Source of the DNA: Kitasatospora sp. MAA4
GTDB lineage: Bacteria > Actinomycetota > Actinomycetes > Streptomycetales > Streptomycetaceae
Assembly (NCBI RefSeq): GCF_029893355.1
Contig: NZ_JARZAI010000026.1
Span: 1 to 64,000, forward strand
Direction: 5' to 3'
DNA length: 64,000 nucleotides
This document shows positions 1-7,513 of this stretch, in pieces. Position 1 is the first letter of the stretch, and each line of letters begins with the position of its first letter. The notes under the pieces are model-generated. The model searched no databases. It had not been told where the DNA came from and saw only the letters and a list, made by a program, of their open reading frames with translations. The translations under genes and the position numbers were made by a program.

Positions 1-95
1 TCGTCCGTCGACGGCTTGACCTGCCCAGGGCGTGGCATCCAGGCACCTCCTGGACAGGCAGCCTACCAGCAAGGATCCTTAAGTCAGTGGTATTG

Positions 96-149
96 TGTCT
101 AGGGGTGGACATTCCAAGTAGGGCATCGCCAGTCTGGCTGTCTAGGGGT
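96..149 (+). promoter_or_regulatory. Two direct copies of the motif TGTCTAGGGGT
   Basis: TGTCTAGGGGT occurs at 96-106 and again at 139-149, 43 bases apart (about four helical turns), upstream of the small gene at 224. The same nine-base core recurs in inverted orientation at 1944-1954 and 2044-2054, ahead of another gene of this region. A repeated core upstream of two separate genes suggests a shared regulator-binding or promoter element. I cannot name the factor. The spacing and copy number are seen directly; the function is inferred. Confidence 0.5.
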
Positions 150-223
150 ATATGCAACGATCTTGACGAGTCGTCAGGCATGGCGGACGATGATCATCGA
201 ATGTGTCATCGAGAGGGCTGATC

Positions 224-586
224 ATGGCAGGTACGGACCCGATGACCGACCGCGAGTTCTTGGCGCTCGTGCGCCGCCGCCCAGGGATGTATACGAGCGG
301 AGGGCCGACCTTCTACACGATGGCAGCCTTCGTCGCCGGCTACGACGCTCATGCCTGGCGCGAGGGCCGTCCGCTGCTGGACGGCCTGGGCGAATGGCTC
401 GCCATGCGACATGGGAAGCCGAGCAACCTGGTGTGGTGGGCGCAGATTCGGCTCATGGCTCTTCCGGACGGATGTCAGAGTGCTGCGGGCCTTCCCGATG
501 AGTCCGAATCGAAGGCCATCGACCTCATGTTCCAGCTGCTGGATGACTTCCTCGCCGAATACGAAGGCGCCGAGCAGGTCGAGTAG
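224..586 (+). CDS. Small conserved hypothetical protein with RRPGMY motif
   Basis: This encodes about 120 residues. The ATG at 224 is preferred over the in-frame GTG at 203 because GAGAGGG lies about eight bases upstream of the ATG. The N-terminal part has a MTDREFLALVRRRPGMY segment, and the middle is rich in aromatic residues (FVAGYDAHAWREGRPLLDG, NLVWWAQI). I recall similar short proteins of unknown function, with RRPGMY near the N terminus and a W-rich core, as common accessory genes in Streptomyces; no biochemical role is known to me. There is no signal peptide or membrane segment, so it is probably cytosolic. It stands alone, read away from the GntR gene that converges on it, and sits behind two TGTCTAGGGGT motifs that may control it. 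Confidence 0.7.
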   Translation: MAGTDPMTDREFLALVRRRPGMYTSGGPTFYTMAAFVAGYDAHAWREGRPLLDGLGEWLAMRHGKPSNLVWWAQIRLMALPDGCQSAAGLPDESESKAIDLMFQLLDDFLAEYEGAEQVE

Positions 587-606
587 AGCCTGACCATCAG
601 AGGCAG

Positions 607-1386
607 CTATGGGGCGGGTCGTTGCAGTGAGCCAGCCCCGGGTGGCACCTCGATCTCGTACGACAGGCGGAATCGGTCGGCGGGCAGCACTACGTCGGCG
701 GTCTCCACCGGCACGTCATCTGCCCAGTGCGTGCGTTCGATGGCTAGCACGGTCGTCCCCAGTGGCACCCCGAGTGAAGTGGCCTCGGCTTCCAGGATCT
801 GACGCGCCGCGACATCCTCGGTGACCCGAGTCGGGGCGAGGCCGACCGACGAGAAGCGCACGACGACGCCCTCGCCAGCGAACGGCCCGAACTCGGGCAG
901 CGCGATCGCGGTGCCGCCGCTCAGACTCAGCGGCTCCCAGCTCGTCGCCAGCTGGGTCGGCGCCCCGTCCGCCCGGAACACGTACTGGGTCTGCATCAGC
1001 GGATCGCCCTCGGCCACGCCGAGACGGCCAGCGAGGGTCTTGGTGGCGCGCGTCTTCAGCGAGGTGTGCGTCCAGCTCGGTTCGGCGCCGCGGGCGCGGG
1101 TCTCCGCTTCGTACGGACTGCCGGGCGTGCGGTAGCGACCGCGCGCCACCCGGACGAGTGTGGGGCGCTCCCGGACGTATGTCCCGGACCCGGGGCGACC
1201 CTCGATCAGCCCCTCGGCGGTCAGTACGCGCAGGGCCTGGCGCACCGGCTGCTCGGAGATGCCGTACTCGCGGTGCAGCTCAGCGATGCTCGGCACGCGC
1301 GAGCCAGGCGGCCGCTGACCCGAAAGGATCTCGGCGCGCAGGGCATCCGCCAGCCGCAGATACGCCGGTCGAGTCAACTCCGCCAC
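607..1386 (-). CDS. GntR-family transcriptional regulator (HutC/UTRA type)
   Basis: This is a repressor-type DNA-binding protein of about 259 residues. The N-terminal winged helix-turn-helix contains YLRLADALRAEILSGQ, RVPSIAELHREYGISEQPVR and LIEGRPGSGTYV. The C-terminal ~150 residues fit a UTRA ligand-binding domain (LMQTQYVFRADGAP, LAIERTHWADDVPVE). The longest open frame begins at a TTG at 1446, but the GTG at 1386 places the start just before the conserved ELTRPAYLRLADAL stretch; the start is uncertain. It diverges from the ATPase gene at 1512, and a perfect palindrome at 1445-1462 lies between them, so autoregulation and control of the divergent genes are likely. The ligand is unknown. 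GntR regulators of this kind are often found in mobile or accessory regions of Streptomyces. Confidence 0.88.
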   Translation of the reverse strand: MAELTRPAYLRLADALRAEILSGQRPPGSRVPSIAELHREYGISEQPVRQALRVLTAEGLIEGRPGSGTYVRERPTLVRVARGRYRTPGSPYEAETRARGAEPSWTHTSLKTRATKTLAGRLGVAEGDPLMQTQYVFRADGAPTQLATSWEPLSLSGGTAIALPEFGPFAGEGVVVRFSSVGLAPTRVTEDVAARQILEAEATSLGVPLGTTVLAIERTHWADDVPVETADVVLPADRFRLSYEIEVPPGAGSLQRPAP

Positions 1387-1444
1387 CCTTCCGTCGATCT
1401 CACGATTCCTCAGATCAGCTTGACAACCTCGAACCCTAGCTTTC

Positions 1445-1462
1445 AAGCTCGTATTCGAGCTT
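1445..1462. promoter_or_regulatory. Perfect inverted repeat, candidate GntR operator
   Basis: AAGCTCG and CGAGCTT flank a four-base spacer (TATT), giving seven-base perfect arms. It lies in the divergent intergenic region between the GntR gene and the ATPase gene. Size, symmetry and position fit a GntR-family operator. Binding is inferred, not shown. Confidence 0.6.
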
Positions 1463-1511
1463 TACTCAAAGTAGTTGATCTGAGCGTCTACTGCGACGAA
1501 GGGTGTCAGCC

Positions 1512-1943
1512 ATGCCTTGGATTGCCCAGTTCCCCGGTCGGCCGGAAACGGTAGGGGCGGCCCGCGCGATGGTGCGCGAGGCCCTGGGGGACAACCCGAA
1601 GACCGACGACGCGGAGATGATCACCTCCGAACTCGTTACCAACGCCATCCTGCACACCCGTTCGGGGCGTGGTGGCCATGTCTGGGTCGAGATCCTGCGG
1701 CGCCGCGACTGGATCCGCATCGCCGTCACGGACGACGGGGCGCAGGAGAGCTCGTTCAACCTCCGCACCGCGGACGAGATGGAGGACTTCGGCCGCGGCC
1801 TGTCCATCGTGAACGCTCTCGCGGACTTCTGGGGCGCGCGCAGCGAGGTCGACAACTGCCACACCGTGTGGGCCGAACTAACATGCAGCCAGAACGAAGA
1901 TCCGAAGCAGTGCGCAGAAAAGCCTGCTTCACGGGGTGTATAG
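1512..1943 (+). CDS. ATP-binding protein of the RsbW/anti-sigma histidine-kinase-like fold
   Basis: This 143-residue protein consists of a single GHKL ATPase domain. The N box is visible as MITSELVTNAILHT with the expected Glu and Asn, followed by IAVTDDG and the glycine motif GRGLSIVNALADFWGA. It has no sensor, dimerisation or receiver domain, so it resembles the stand-alone anti-sigma-factor or orphan ATPase proteins that are numerous in Streptomyces. ATG 1512 is chosen because GAAGGG precedes it by eight bases; a GTG at 1503 is in frame. It reads away from the GntR gene and toward a regulator and a PP2C-like phosphatase. Anti-sigma kinase, sigma-like protein and PP2C phosphatase are the usual members of partner-switching modules, so a regulatory role with those neighbours is plausible but unproven. 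Confidence 0.85.
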   Translation: MPWIAQFPGRPETVGAARAMVREALGDNPKTDDAEMITSELVTNAILHTRSGRGGHVWVEILRRRDWIRIAVTDDGAQESSFNLRTADEMEDFGRGLSIVNALADFWGARSEVDNCHTVWAELTCSQNEDPKQCAEKPASRGV

Positions 1944-2054
1944 CCCCCTAGACAACAGTCCGCCACGAGCGCCCCAGGAGAACCCGGATGAACGCCCCCG
2001 CTCAGCAAACAGCCCGCCACTGCCGTTTGCTGATCCTGTCTATCCCCCTAGACT
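1944..2054 (-). promoter_or_regulatory. Two inverted copies of the CCCCTAGAC core
   Basis: CCCCCTAGAC occurs at 1944-1953 and 2044-2053, exactly 100 bases apart. It is the reverse complement of the motif found twice at 96-149. Both copies are preceded by a TAT-type triplet. The pair occupies the leader of the HTH regulator gene that starts at 2093, so control of that gene is the simplest reading. Confidence 0.5.
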
Positions 2055-2092
2055 CAGCCCTGACGGGCCACATCCCAGGAGGAGAGCAGGAC

Positions 2093-2935
2093 ATGGCGGG
2101 AGAGACAAAGCGGATCGCCGCCATCAAGGACCCCTTCGCGCTGCTGCGAGCCGCGACCCTGCGACTGGCCGAAGCGCAGCAGGAAGTCACCGAACTCTCC
2201 AGACTGCGCCAGCGGGTGATCACCGAACTCCACGACCAGGGCATGTCCTACGCCCAGATCGCCGCCGAAGCCGGGCTCACCCGAGGGCGCATCCACCAGC
2301 TCAAGCAGTCCGCGCCGTCCGCGGAGGGCGCCTTCCTGGGCAACGCCCGCCTCATCATCGCCACCCCGCTCAAGAAGGAGGCCGGCAACTCCCGGCCGGT
2401 GCTGGCGGCGGAGGACTTCGCCGCCGCCCAGCGCCTGGGCGACCTCGCCCGCTCCTACAAGCTGGACCCCAGCTTCGAACACGTCCCCATCGGCGGCGAG
2501 ATCGACCTCAACCGCGACGACATGATCGTCATCTGCGGCCCCCGCCTCTCCAGCCACGTCGCCGGGGTCCTCGCCCAGGACCCGTCCATCTGCTTCGAGC
2601 GCGCCAGCGACGGCCCGTGGACCCTGCGAGACCGCGAGACCGACACCGCCTACCGCTCCGGCATGGACTCCACCCCAGTGGCCAACTCCGACGTCGCTTA
2701 CCTCGGCCGGCTGCCCCGCCCCGACGGCCAGGGCCTGATCATGGTCCTCACCGGCATCCACCCACAAGGCACCCTCGGCGTCATCCACCTGATCGTCAAC
2801 GACCTCCCCGACCTCTACGCCCAGGTCGGCACCGGACGCTTCTCCGTCCTGGTGAACGTGGAGTACGACCCGGCGAACAACGAGCCCGTCAACGTGCGCC
2901 TGCTGTCCCCGTTCTACCGTCACGGGGCACACTGA
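2093..2935 (+). CDS. HTH regulator fused to an uncharacterised C-terminal domain
   Basis: This encodes about 280 residues. ATG 2093 is chosen over an upstream in-frame ATG at 1988 because AGGAGGAG stands eight bases before it. A helical N-terminal part (residues ~15-75) ends in a sigma-region-4-like helix-turn-helix, ITELHDQGMSYAQIAAEAGL then TRGRIHQLKQ. The remaining ~200 residues form a conserved-looking alpha/beta region with DDMIVICGPRLSSHVAGVLA, AYLGRLPRPDGQGLIMVLTG and IHPQGTLGVIHLIVND. I have seen this C-terminal block in other Streptomyces proteins annotated only as sigma-like or hypothetical; its function is not known to me. The ICGPR and GIHPQGTLG stretches look like nucleotide-binding loops, which is inference. 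The gene ends five bases before the PP2C-like gene, so the two are almost certainly co-transcribed. Confidence 0.75.
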   Translation: MAGETKRIAAIKDPFALLRAATLRLAEAQQEVTELSRLRQRVITELHDQGMSYAQIAAEAGLTRGRIHQLKQSAPSAEGAFLGNARLIIATPLKKEAGNSRPVLAAEDFAAAQRLGDLARSYKLDPSFEHVPIGGEIDLNRDDMIVICGPRLSSHVAGVLAQDPSICFERASDGPWTLRDRETDTAYRSGMDSTPVANSDVAYLGRLPRPDGQGLIMVLTGIHPQGTLGVIHLIVNDLPDLYAQVGTGRFSVLVNVEYDPANNEPVNVRLLSPFYRHGAH

Positions 2936-2939
2936 CCGC

Positions 2940-3764
2940 GTGCGCATAGAGATTGCTACCGAGCCCGCCCGCCCCGACCGCCCCAACGAGGACTTCGTAG
3001 CCGCCAGTCCGAACGCCGTCGTCCTCCTGGACGGCTCCGGCACCCCCGCCGGTTCGGACAGCGGCTGCGTCCACGGCGTGGCCTGGTACGCCTCCCGACT
3101 CGGCGTCAACCTGCTGGCCACCATCACCAACCAGCCCGGCCAGCCCCTCGTGGACTGCCTCGCCGACGCGATCACGCAGACTGCCGAACTCCACGCCGAC
3201 ACCTGCGACCTTGCGCATCCCGGAACCCCGTCGGCAACCGTCGTCGCGGTCCGGCTCACCGAGACCGACGTCGAGTACCTCGTCCTCGCCGACTCCACAC
3301 TCGTCCTCGAACCAGCCGACGGCCAGGGCCCGGTGCCCGTCACCGACGACCGCGAAGCCCAGGTCGGCGCCGCCCTCCGCCAGCTGATGGACGCCCAGCC
3401 CACCGGCAGCACCGCGCATACCGACGCCCACCGCGCCTACGTCGAGGCCATGCGCGCCCACCGCAACCAGCCCGGAGGGTTCTGGGTCGCCGCCGCCGAC
3501 CCGGCAGCCGCACGCGAAGCCCTCACCGGCAGCATCCCCCGCGCCGACCTCACCGGCTTCACACTCCTCAGCGACGGCGCCACCCGCCTGGTCGACCGCT
3601 TCGCCCTCGCCGACTGGTCCCAGGCCCTCACGCTCATCCGCGACCACGGCCCAGCCGAACTCATCCGCCAAGTCCGCGCCGCTGAGCACGACGACCCCGA
3701 CGGCAAGCGCTGGCCCCGCGGCAAGGCCCACGACGACACCGCCGTCGCCACCATCACCCTGTAG
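2940..3764 (+). CDS. PP2C-like protein phosphatase
   Basis: This 274-residue protein has the metal-binding aspartate motifs of the PP2C (PPM) family: RPNEDF near residue 16, VVLLDGSG near residue 30, LLSDGATR near residue 213 and the terminal DDTAVATI. Such enzymes remove phosphate from Ser/Thr using two Mn or Mg ions. The GTG start at 2940 follows the preceding stop by four bases. No signal peptide or transmembrane segment is present, so it should be cytosolic. With the anti-sigma-type ATPase and the HTH protein just upstream it could form a phosphorylation-dependent switch, but there is no anti-anti-sigma (STAS) gene here, so that model is incomplete. The family call is firm; the substrate is unknown. 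Confidence 0.8.
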   Translation: MRIEIATEPARPDRPNEDFVAASPNAVVLLDGSGTPAGSDSGCVHGVAWYASRLGVNLLATITNQPGQPLVDCLADAITQTAELHADTCDLAHPGTPSATVVAVRLTETDVEYLVLADSTLVLEPADGQGPVPVTDDREAQVGAALRQLMDAQPTGSTAHTDAHRAYVEAMRAHRNQPGGFWVAAADPAAAREALTGSIPRADLTGFTLLSDGATRLVDRFALADWSQALTLIRDHGPAELIRQVRAAEHDDPDGKRWPRGKAHDDTAVATITL

Positions 3765-3847
3765 AACTCGCAGCCCGGACACCATCACGGATCACTGCCG
3801 AATTCAGCTGTACTAGGTCAAGAGCGCGCGCCATGCGCGCGCCATGG

Positions 3848-3871
3848 CCACCTACCAACGTTGGTAGGTGG
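3848..3871. repeat. 24-bp perfect palindrome in intergenic DNA
   Basis: Twelve-base arms (CCACCTACCAAC and its complement) meet without a spacer. No T-tract follows, so it is not a classic terminator. It sits 84 bases after the PP2C-like gene. A second hairpin (arms AGCACGCG/CGCGTGCT, five-base loop) follows at 3892-3912, and the repeat GCGCGCGCCAT is present twice just upstream. A binding site for a dimeric protein is one option; a mobile-element feature is another. Confidence 0.7.
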
Positions 3872-4047
3872 GTTGTCCAGAGTGACGGACAAGCACGCGC
3901 CATGCGCGTGCTGCTGCCCTGCCCTGGCGGCCGACGCCGGGCGTGCGGGCTGGCGCCCGGTCCCGGCGCGACCGCCAGAACGGGGCAGCGCGTGGCTGGG
4001 GCCGGCGGCTCCACGGTTTTACCCACCTGCCAGGACCGGGCCCCGCG

Positions 4048-4142
4048 CCGAGCAAGACCGGGGGGCCACTCGGCCAAGTTGCAGTCAGGCCCAAAAGCCC
4101 TGACCGAGTCGCAACAGCTTACGGCCCCCCGATCATGCTCGG
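4048..4142. other. Highly structured non-coding element (nested stems)
   Basis: The 20-base stretch 4048-4067 pairs with 4123-4142 with only two mismatches, including the runs CCGAGCA/TGCTCGG and GGGGGGCC/GGCCCCCC. The enclosed 55 bases contain further complementary pairs: GTTGC/GCAAC (4078-4082, 4111-4115), GTCAGG/CCTGAC (4084-4089, 4099-4104), and an alternative ACTCGG/CCGAGT (4068-4073, 4104-4109). It lies between the convergent ends of the PP2C-like and ATPase genes. It may be an elaborate bidirectional terminator, a structured RNA, or a transfer/replication site of a mobile element. The pairings are seen; the role is not. Confidence 0.55.
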
Positions 4143-4209
4143 CCCCAGACCAGACAGGACACCGGCCAAAACCGCTCCACCGCCTCGCTGACCAATAAGC
4201 CGAGAGCGA

Positions 4210-5868
4210 TTACTGACCTTCAGACCTGCTGACCTGCTGAGCAAGAAGTTCAAGATCAACAACAGGCGCCCGGCGGAGCTCATCGCGAAATAGCGTTCCT
4301 GTCAATTTCTTGGCAGTTCCCGCCTCCCCGCTTCGCCTGAATACCCAGCTTCCATCCTCTAGGTCTAGGATGCTCAGTCCACGCTTCAAGCGAATATCCG
4401 AATACTCGCTCAAATCAAGGATGTATACCTCGTACTTGACGCCCGGCTTGTGCTGATCGGACAGTGCGGCTTGGATTAGGTGTGCAAAGCGCAAATCGAC
4501 AAGCCTTGCCAGGAATTCATAGAATGAGTGAGATTTCTGCGACACGTCTACCCGAAAATACGTGTATCCGTCGGCACGAACCTGAGAGGAGAGGGCCTCC
4601 TGGGTTGCCAACAGCGTGTCGGCGTCGCCCGATGAGACATCTTGTTCGAGATCTCGCTTCTTGCCCCTCGCGGCCCTGCCAGCCGCTCCCGCAACGTCCT
4701 CTTTTCCAATCTCGCGCGCATTCGAACGCGATCTGGCAACGACGATTGATGAAGCAAACAGGTTCAAGTAGTCCCGGGGAACGCCACCAGATGCAAGAAC
4801 TAGCCTGCCGAGGGCAGCGCTTCGAGCGATACTTGACGGCTTGGCGATACCAACAGTGGTCATGTAGTTGGCCAGCACCGATTCGAGGAATTCCTGCGTA
4901 GCAAAAGGATCCTCAAGAGTTACGTCCAAATCAATCTTCGACGCGTCATGCGGGACTTCCAGTCCAACCCTTGAAGATGGCTCAAAAGGCCTGGTTAGAC
5001 GCTCAATACTTGCGATCTTGATCCATCCATCACAGTCGCGCAGCATTCCCGCAATGCAGTCGAGGAAGTGAGGCTGAAGCTCGACGGGATAGAGGTAGAA
5101 GTCATCTACATACAAGTAGAGTCGGATAATTCCGGACCGGAGAATGGAGCGCAAGCATCGATTTAGCTCAGCAATCATCTCGCCAAGCTCGAAATCAGAT
5201 AGGGATTCCTGCTTCCGCAGGGTTGAGACGCGAACCTCGGCCTCCCTGATCTTGGTGAATGCCTCGCCCTGTGAAGATCCAGCATGGTGAACCAGCGAGC
5301 CAAGAACAATCTCCGCTGCGATTAGGAATGCAGCAGCTGTATTCAGGCGCCGCAGAGTGTGGGCGTTGACCCATGCAGTGGCATGCCCTTCCCTCTCTGC
5401 AATCCTCTTCGCCTCCAGGAGGAGGGCTGTTTTCCCAACGCCTCGTCGACCGAAAACAAGGTGATGTCGGGATGCGCCAATGGCTGCCAGGCTGGCCCGG
5501 GGGTCCTCCATGTATTTCAGGCTCGGTAGTGCGTCAGAGGTGCGCGACCGCGCTTCCAGTAGTTGAATCAGCTGGTCGAGACGGGATTCGGAGAGTGCGT
5601 TCTTCGGCGCCATGCGACTTGTTGGCGCTTCTTCGGCTCGATGCGGCCGAAAAGTAACCACCAAGGACTGGCCGTCGGAATTGGAGACGCCATTGAGTTG
5701 CTGCTCAATGCTCCCGGCAAGGCTTTGGGCGACTGCGAGTGATCCCTCGTCGACAAGCACCACAAACCACGTCTCGCCGGGAAATGAACGCTCGTCGATG
5801 CCGACGAGGGGGATGTTAACTTCCTGAAGCGCCCGGGCGATTAGCCCCTTGTGATCTGATGCCGACAT
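4210..5868 (-). CDS. P-loop ATPase of unknown role, partner of the HEPN-like gene
   Basis: This 552-residue protein has three parts: an alpha/beta N-terminal region (1-75), a linker, and a P-loop NTPase core. The Walker A motif is GRRGVGKT at 140-147 and the Walker B candidate is LYLYVDDFYL at about 250-259. A helical lid follows (GRLVLASGGVPRDYLNLFA), as in STAND/ORC-like ATPases. The C-terminal ~150 residues (GYTYFRVDVSQKSHSFYEFL and YEVYILDLSEYSD) are unassigned. There is no membrane segment. Its ATG overlaps the stop of the HEPN-like gene as TAATG, so translation of the two is coupled. The base composition is visibly less G/C-rich than the surroundings, suggesting recent transfer. ATPase plus small HEPN partner is a common design in bacterial conflict systems, but I cannot match this pair to a named one. 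Confidence 0.8.
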   Translation of the reverse strand: MSASDHKGLIARALQEVNIPLVGIDERSFPGETWFVVLVDEGSLAVAQSLAGSIEQQLNGVSNSDGQSLVVTFRPHRAEEAPTSRMAPKNALSESRLDQLIQLLEARSRTSDALPSLKYMEDPRASLAAIGASRHHLVFGRRGVGKTALLLEAKRIAEREGHATAWVNAHTLRRLNTAAAFLIAAEIVLGSLVHHAGSSQGEAFTKIREAEVRVSTLRKQESLSDFELGEMIAELNRCLRSILRSGIIRLYLYVDDFYLYPVELQPHFLDCIAGMLRDCDGWIKIASIERLTRPFEPSSRVGLEVPHDASKIDLDVTLEDPFATQEFLESVLANYMTTVGIAKPSSIARSAALGRLVLASGGVPRDYLNLFASSIVVARSRSNAREIGKEDVAGAAGRAARGKKRDLEQDVSSGDADTLLATQEALSSQVRADGYTYFRVDVSQKSHSFYEFLARLVDLRFAHLIQAALSDQHKPGVKYEVYILDLSEYSDIRLKRGLSILDLEDGSWVFRRSGEAGTAKKLTGTLFRDELRRAPVVDLELLAQQVSRSEGQ

Positions 5869-6380
5869 TAGATGTGACCATTCATTGAGGCGAAATCATC
5901 GCAGGCCTGGAGGAAGTCGGCGGCTATCACGGCGAGCCCACGAGCATCGTCTTCCCAGTCGGAATCACTGACTGGATAGACATCGTAGTCTGCTTGATTT
6001 CTGAGCAGGCGGGCGTCTGTTAGCTCGGACTCACGTGCTGCCGCATTCACGAGGTTTGATGGAAGATTTCTGGGGAGGATGTTATGTCGCTCGTGATCAT
6101 CGCCGCGGACTTCTGCGAAGACTATCGCACGTGCCGCTTGGTACATCGCATAATAGTAGCGACTAATCGCTGAGCGATATTGGTTCGCAAAAAGGAGCTG
6201 ATCTCCAGTTCGCAAGTGTCCGCCTGCAAGCAGCAAGCGATCTGCGATGACCTGGCGCATTAGCTGCGGTAATGGAAATGGGTGCCTCCCTCCGCCGCCG
6301 GCAGGCAATGCGGAGATGCCAGCACTTTTTGATGTTGAGATGTGGAGCAGGAGCTGGTCAGTGGGTGTTACAGCTGGCAT
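5868..6380 (-). CDS. HEPN-like domain protein
   Basis: This 170-residue protein contains a helical segment typical of HEPN-domain proteins: NQYRSAISRYYYAMYQAARA at about 66-85, followed by an LRNQADYDVYP segment around 126-136, close to the LR-x-x-ADY pattern of that family. HEPN proteins are often RNases or toxins, or dimeric partners of nucleotidyltransferases and ATPases. The canonical R-x(4-6)-H catalytic motif is not obvious here, so nuclease activity is not assured. The first ~40 residues are Gly/Ser/Pro-rich and may be a tail or an over-extended start; ATG 6380 lacks a well-spaced Shine-Dalgarno. It is the first gene of a two-gene operon with the P-loop ATPase and shares its lower G+C. 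Confidence 0.7.
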   Translation of the reverse strand: MPAVTPTDQLLLHISTSKSAGISALPAGGGGRHPFPLPQLMRQVIADRLLLAGGHLRTGDQLLFANQYRSAISRYYYAMYQAARAIVFAEVRGDDHERHNILPRNLPSNLVNAAARESELTDARLLRNQADYDVYPVSDSDWEDDARGLAVIAADFLQACDDFASMNGHI

Positions 6381-7151
6381 CGTATCTGTGTTGCTCCCTA
6401 CCTGACGGTGAGACAGCTGAGACTAGCTGACGCAACAAGGCTCGGCCATAGGTCTGTCAGATGATGCAGCACGCCTGCAGTGTGTTGAAGCGCCAGCGGT
6501 AACGTCTGCCCTTCGAAGTTGAACTGACCTTGCGTCAGATGATCGCAAGGTGGCAGCCTGCCGCCCTCTGGTGGCGAGTGTCTAACCACGGCGCGCCTCG
6601 CAGGCGCCCCAGGTTTCCTCCCGTGGGCGCCTGGCCGCGACTCCAACCGCGCCGGTTGCGATCACAGTCCCCGAGTTTCGCCGGCCTCCCTCCGAGGCGC
6701 TGCAGAGAGATTAATCATGGACGCGTCAGGATGCGGGCTGGCCCTCCAGGGTTTGGTGGTCGGGATGCGAGGCGTATGAGCGAGGCTGGTGGCGTCGCAG
6801 TGCTGGGTCACTTGTTACGCCCTTGGAGTTCTGTCGGACCTTGATCGGGACCAGTGGCGGACCGGGACAGTTGAGGTAGTCAGGGTAGAGGGGGTCCACG
6901 CAGGTCAGGAGCAGTTGGACGCGGTACCGCTAGCGGCCTGTAAATCTGCCGCCTGTTGAGCTGAGCGCGGGATTCTGTCGCTCTTGCCCTGTATCTAAAC
7001 CGAGGGGCGCCTGGCGGTGGCTGGGGCTCTGCCCCATACCTTGGCCCCCTCGGGGGGACCACCCCGCTTGCGGGAGGGGGCTGCCGGCGGCGCGCGAAAT
7101 GGGGGCGGATCCGATGGGGGAGCGCTACCGTCCTGCGCAAGGCGGTGCTTC
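6381..7151. other. Gene-free stretch with three small hairpins
   Basis: I see no credible gene in these ~770 bases; the short open frames here lack family features and ribosome-binding sites. The left end is the leader of the HEPN-ATPase operon. At 7023-7074 three hairpins follow one another: GGGGC/GCCCC (7023-7035), CCCCC/GGGGG (7045-7056) and CCCGC/GCGGG (7063-7074). Clustered hairpins of this kind are common in plasmid-derived and integrated elements of Streptomyces, but no specific function can be assigned. Confidence 0.5.
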
Positions 7152-7382
7152 ATGCCTGAGCCTGACCTCGGCACGTTCGAAGCCATGTGGACGACCGAGC
7201 GGGACCAGTACGTCCTCTGGCGCCTCAGCAGTGGTGGCTTCATGCCGATGCAGAAGGGTGATCCGCCGATGGCTGTGCTGATATGTGATGACGAGCTGTC
7301 CAGTCTGGTCCGCGCCAAGATGCTGGAAGCCGGGGTCGAGGTGGTGGACCCATCAGGCGGGACGGCCGCCGAGAGCCGCTGA
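7152..7382 (+). CDS. Small hypothetical protein (76 aa)
   Basis: ATG 7152 is preceded by AAGGCGG at a suitable distance and gives a 76-residue acidic protein beginning MPEPDLGTFEAMWTTERDQY, with a middle GGFMPMQKGDPPMAVLIC and an end rich in charged residues. Its composition (balanced charges, Trp/Met/Tyr content, sensible codon use) is that of a real protein, unlike the shadow frames around it. There is no signal peptide, membrane segment or recognised domain. It is the last gene before the tRNA fragment at 7514, where short element-encoded proteins are commonly found. Function unknown. Confidence 0.6.
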   Translation: MPEPDLGTFEAMWTTERDQYVLWRLSSGGFMPMQKGDPPMAVLICDDELSSLVRAKMLEAGVEVVDPSGGTAAESR

Positions 7383-7513
7383 TTGGGCGTCGGAACGGGC
7401 AGCTGTTGTACAGCAGTGGAGTGCAGCAACCCTGGTAGCCGTGGCTGACCGCCGGCGGACGCCGTTGCCTGGGTGACCAGGGCGGGAGACCCCAGCGACC
7501 GTCCCGCCGGTAG

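Noticed and set aside
6398-6844. Short open frames in the gap upstream of the HEPN-like operon
   Set aside because: They have no ribosome-binding site, no family resemblance and overlapping frames on both strands.
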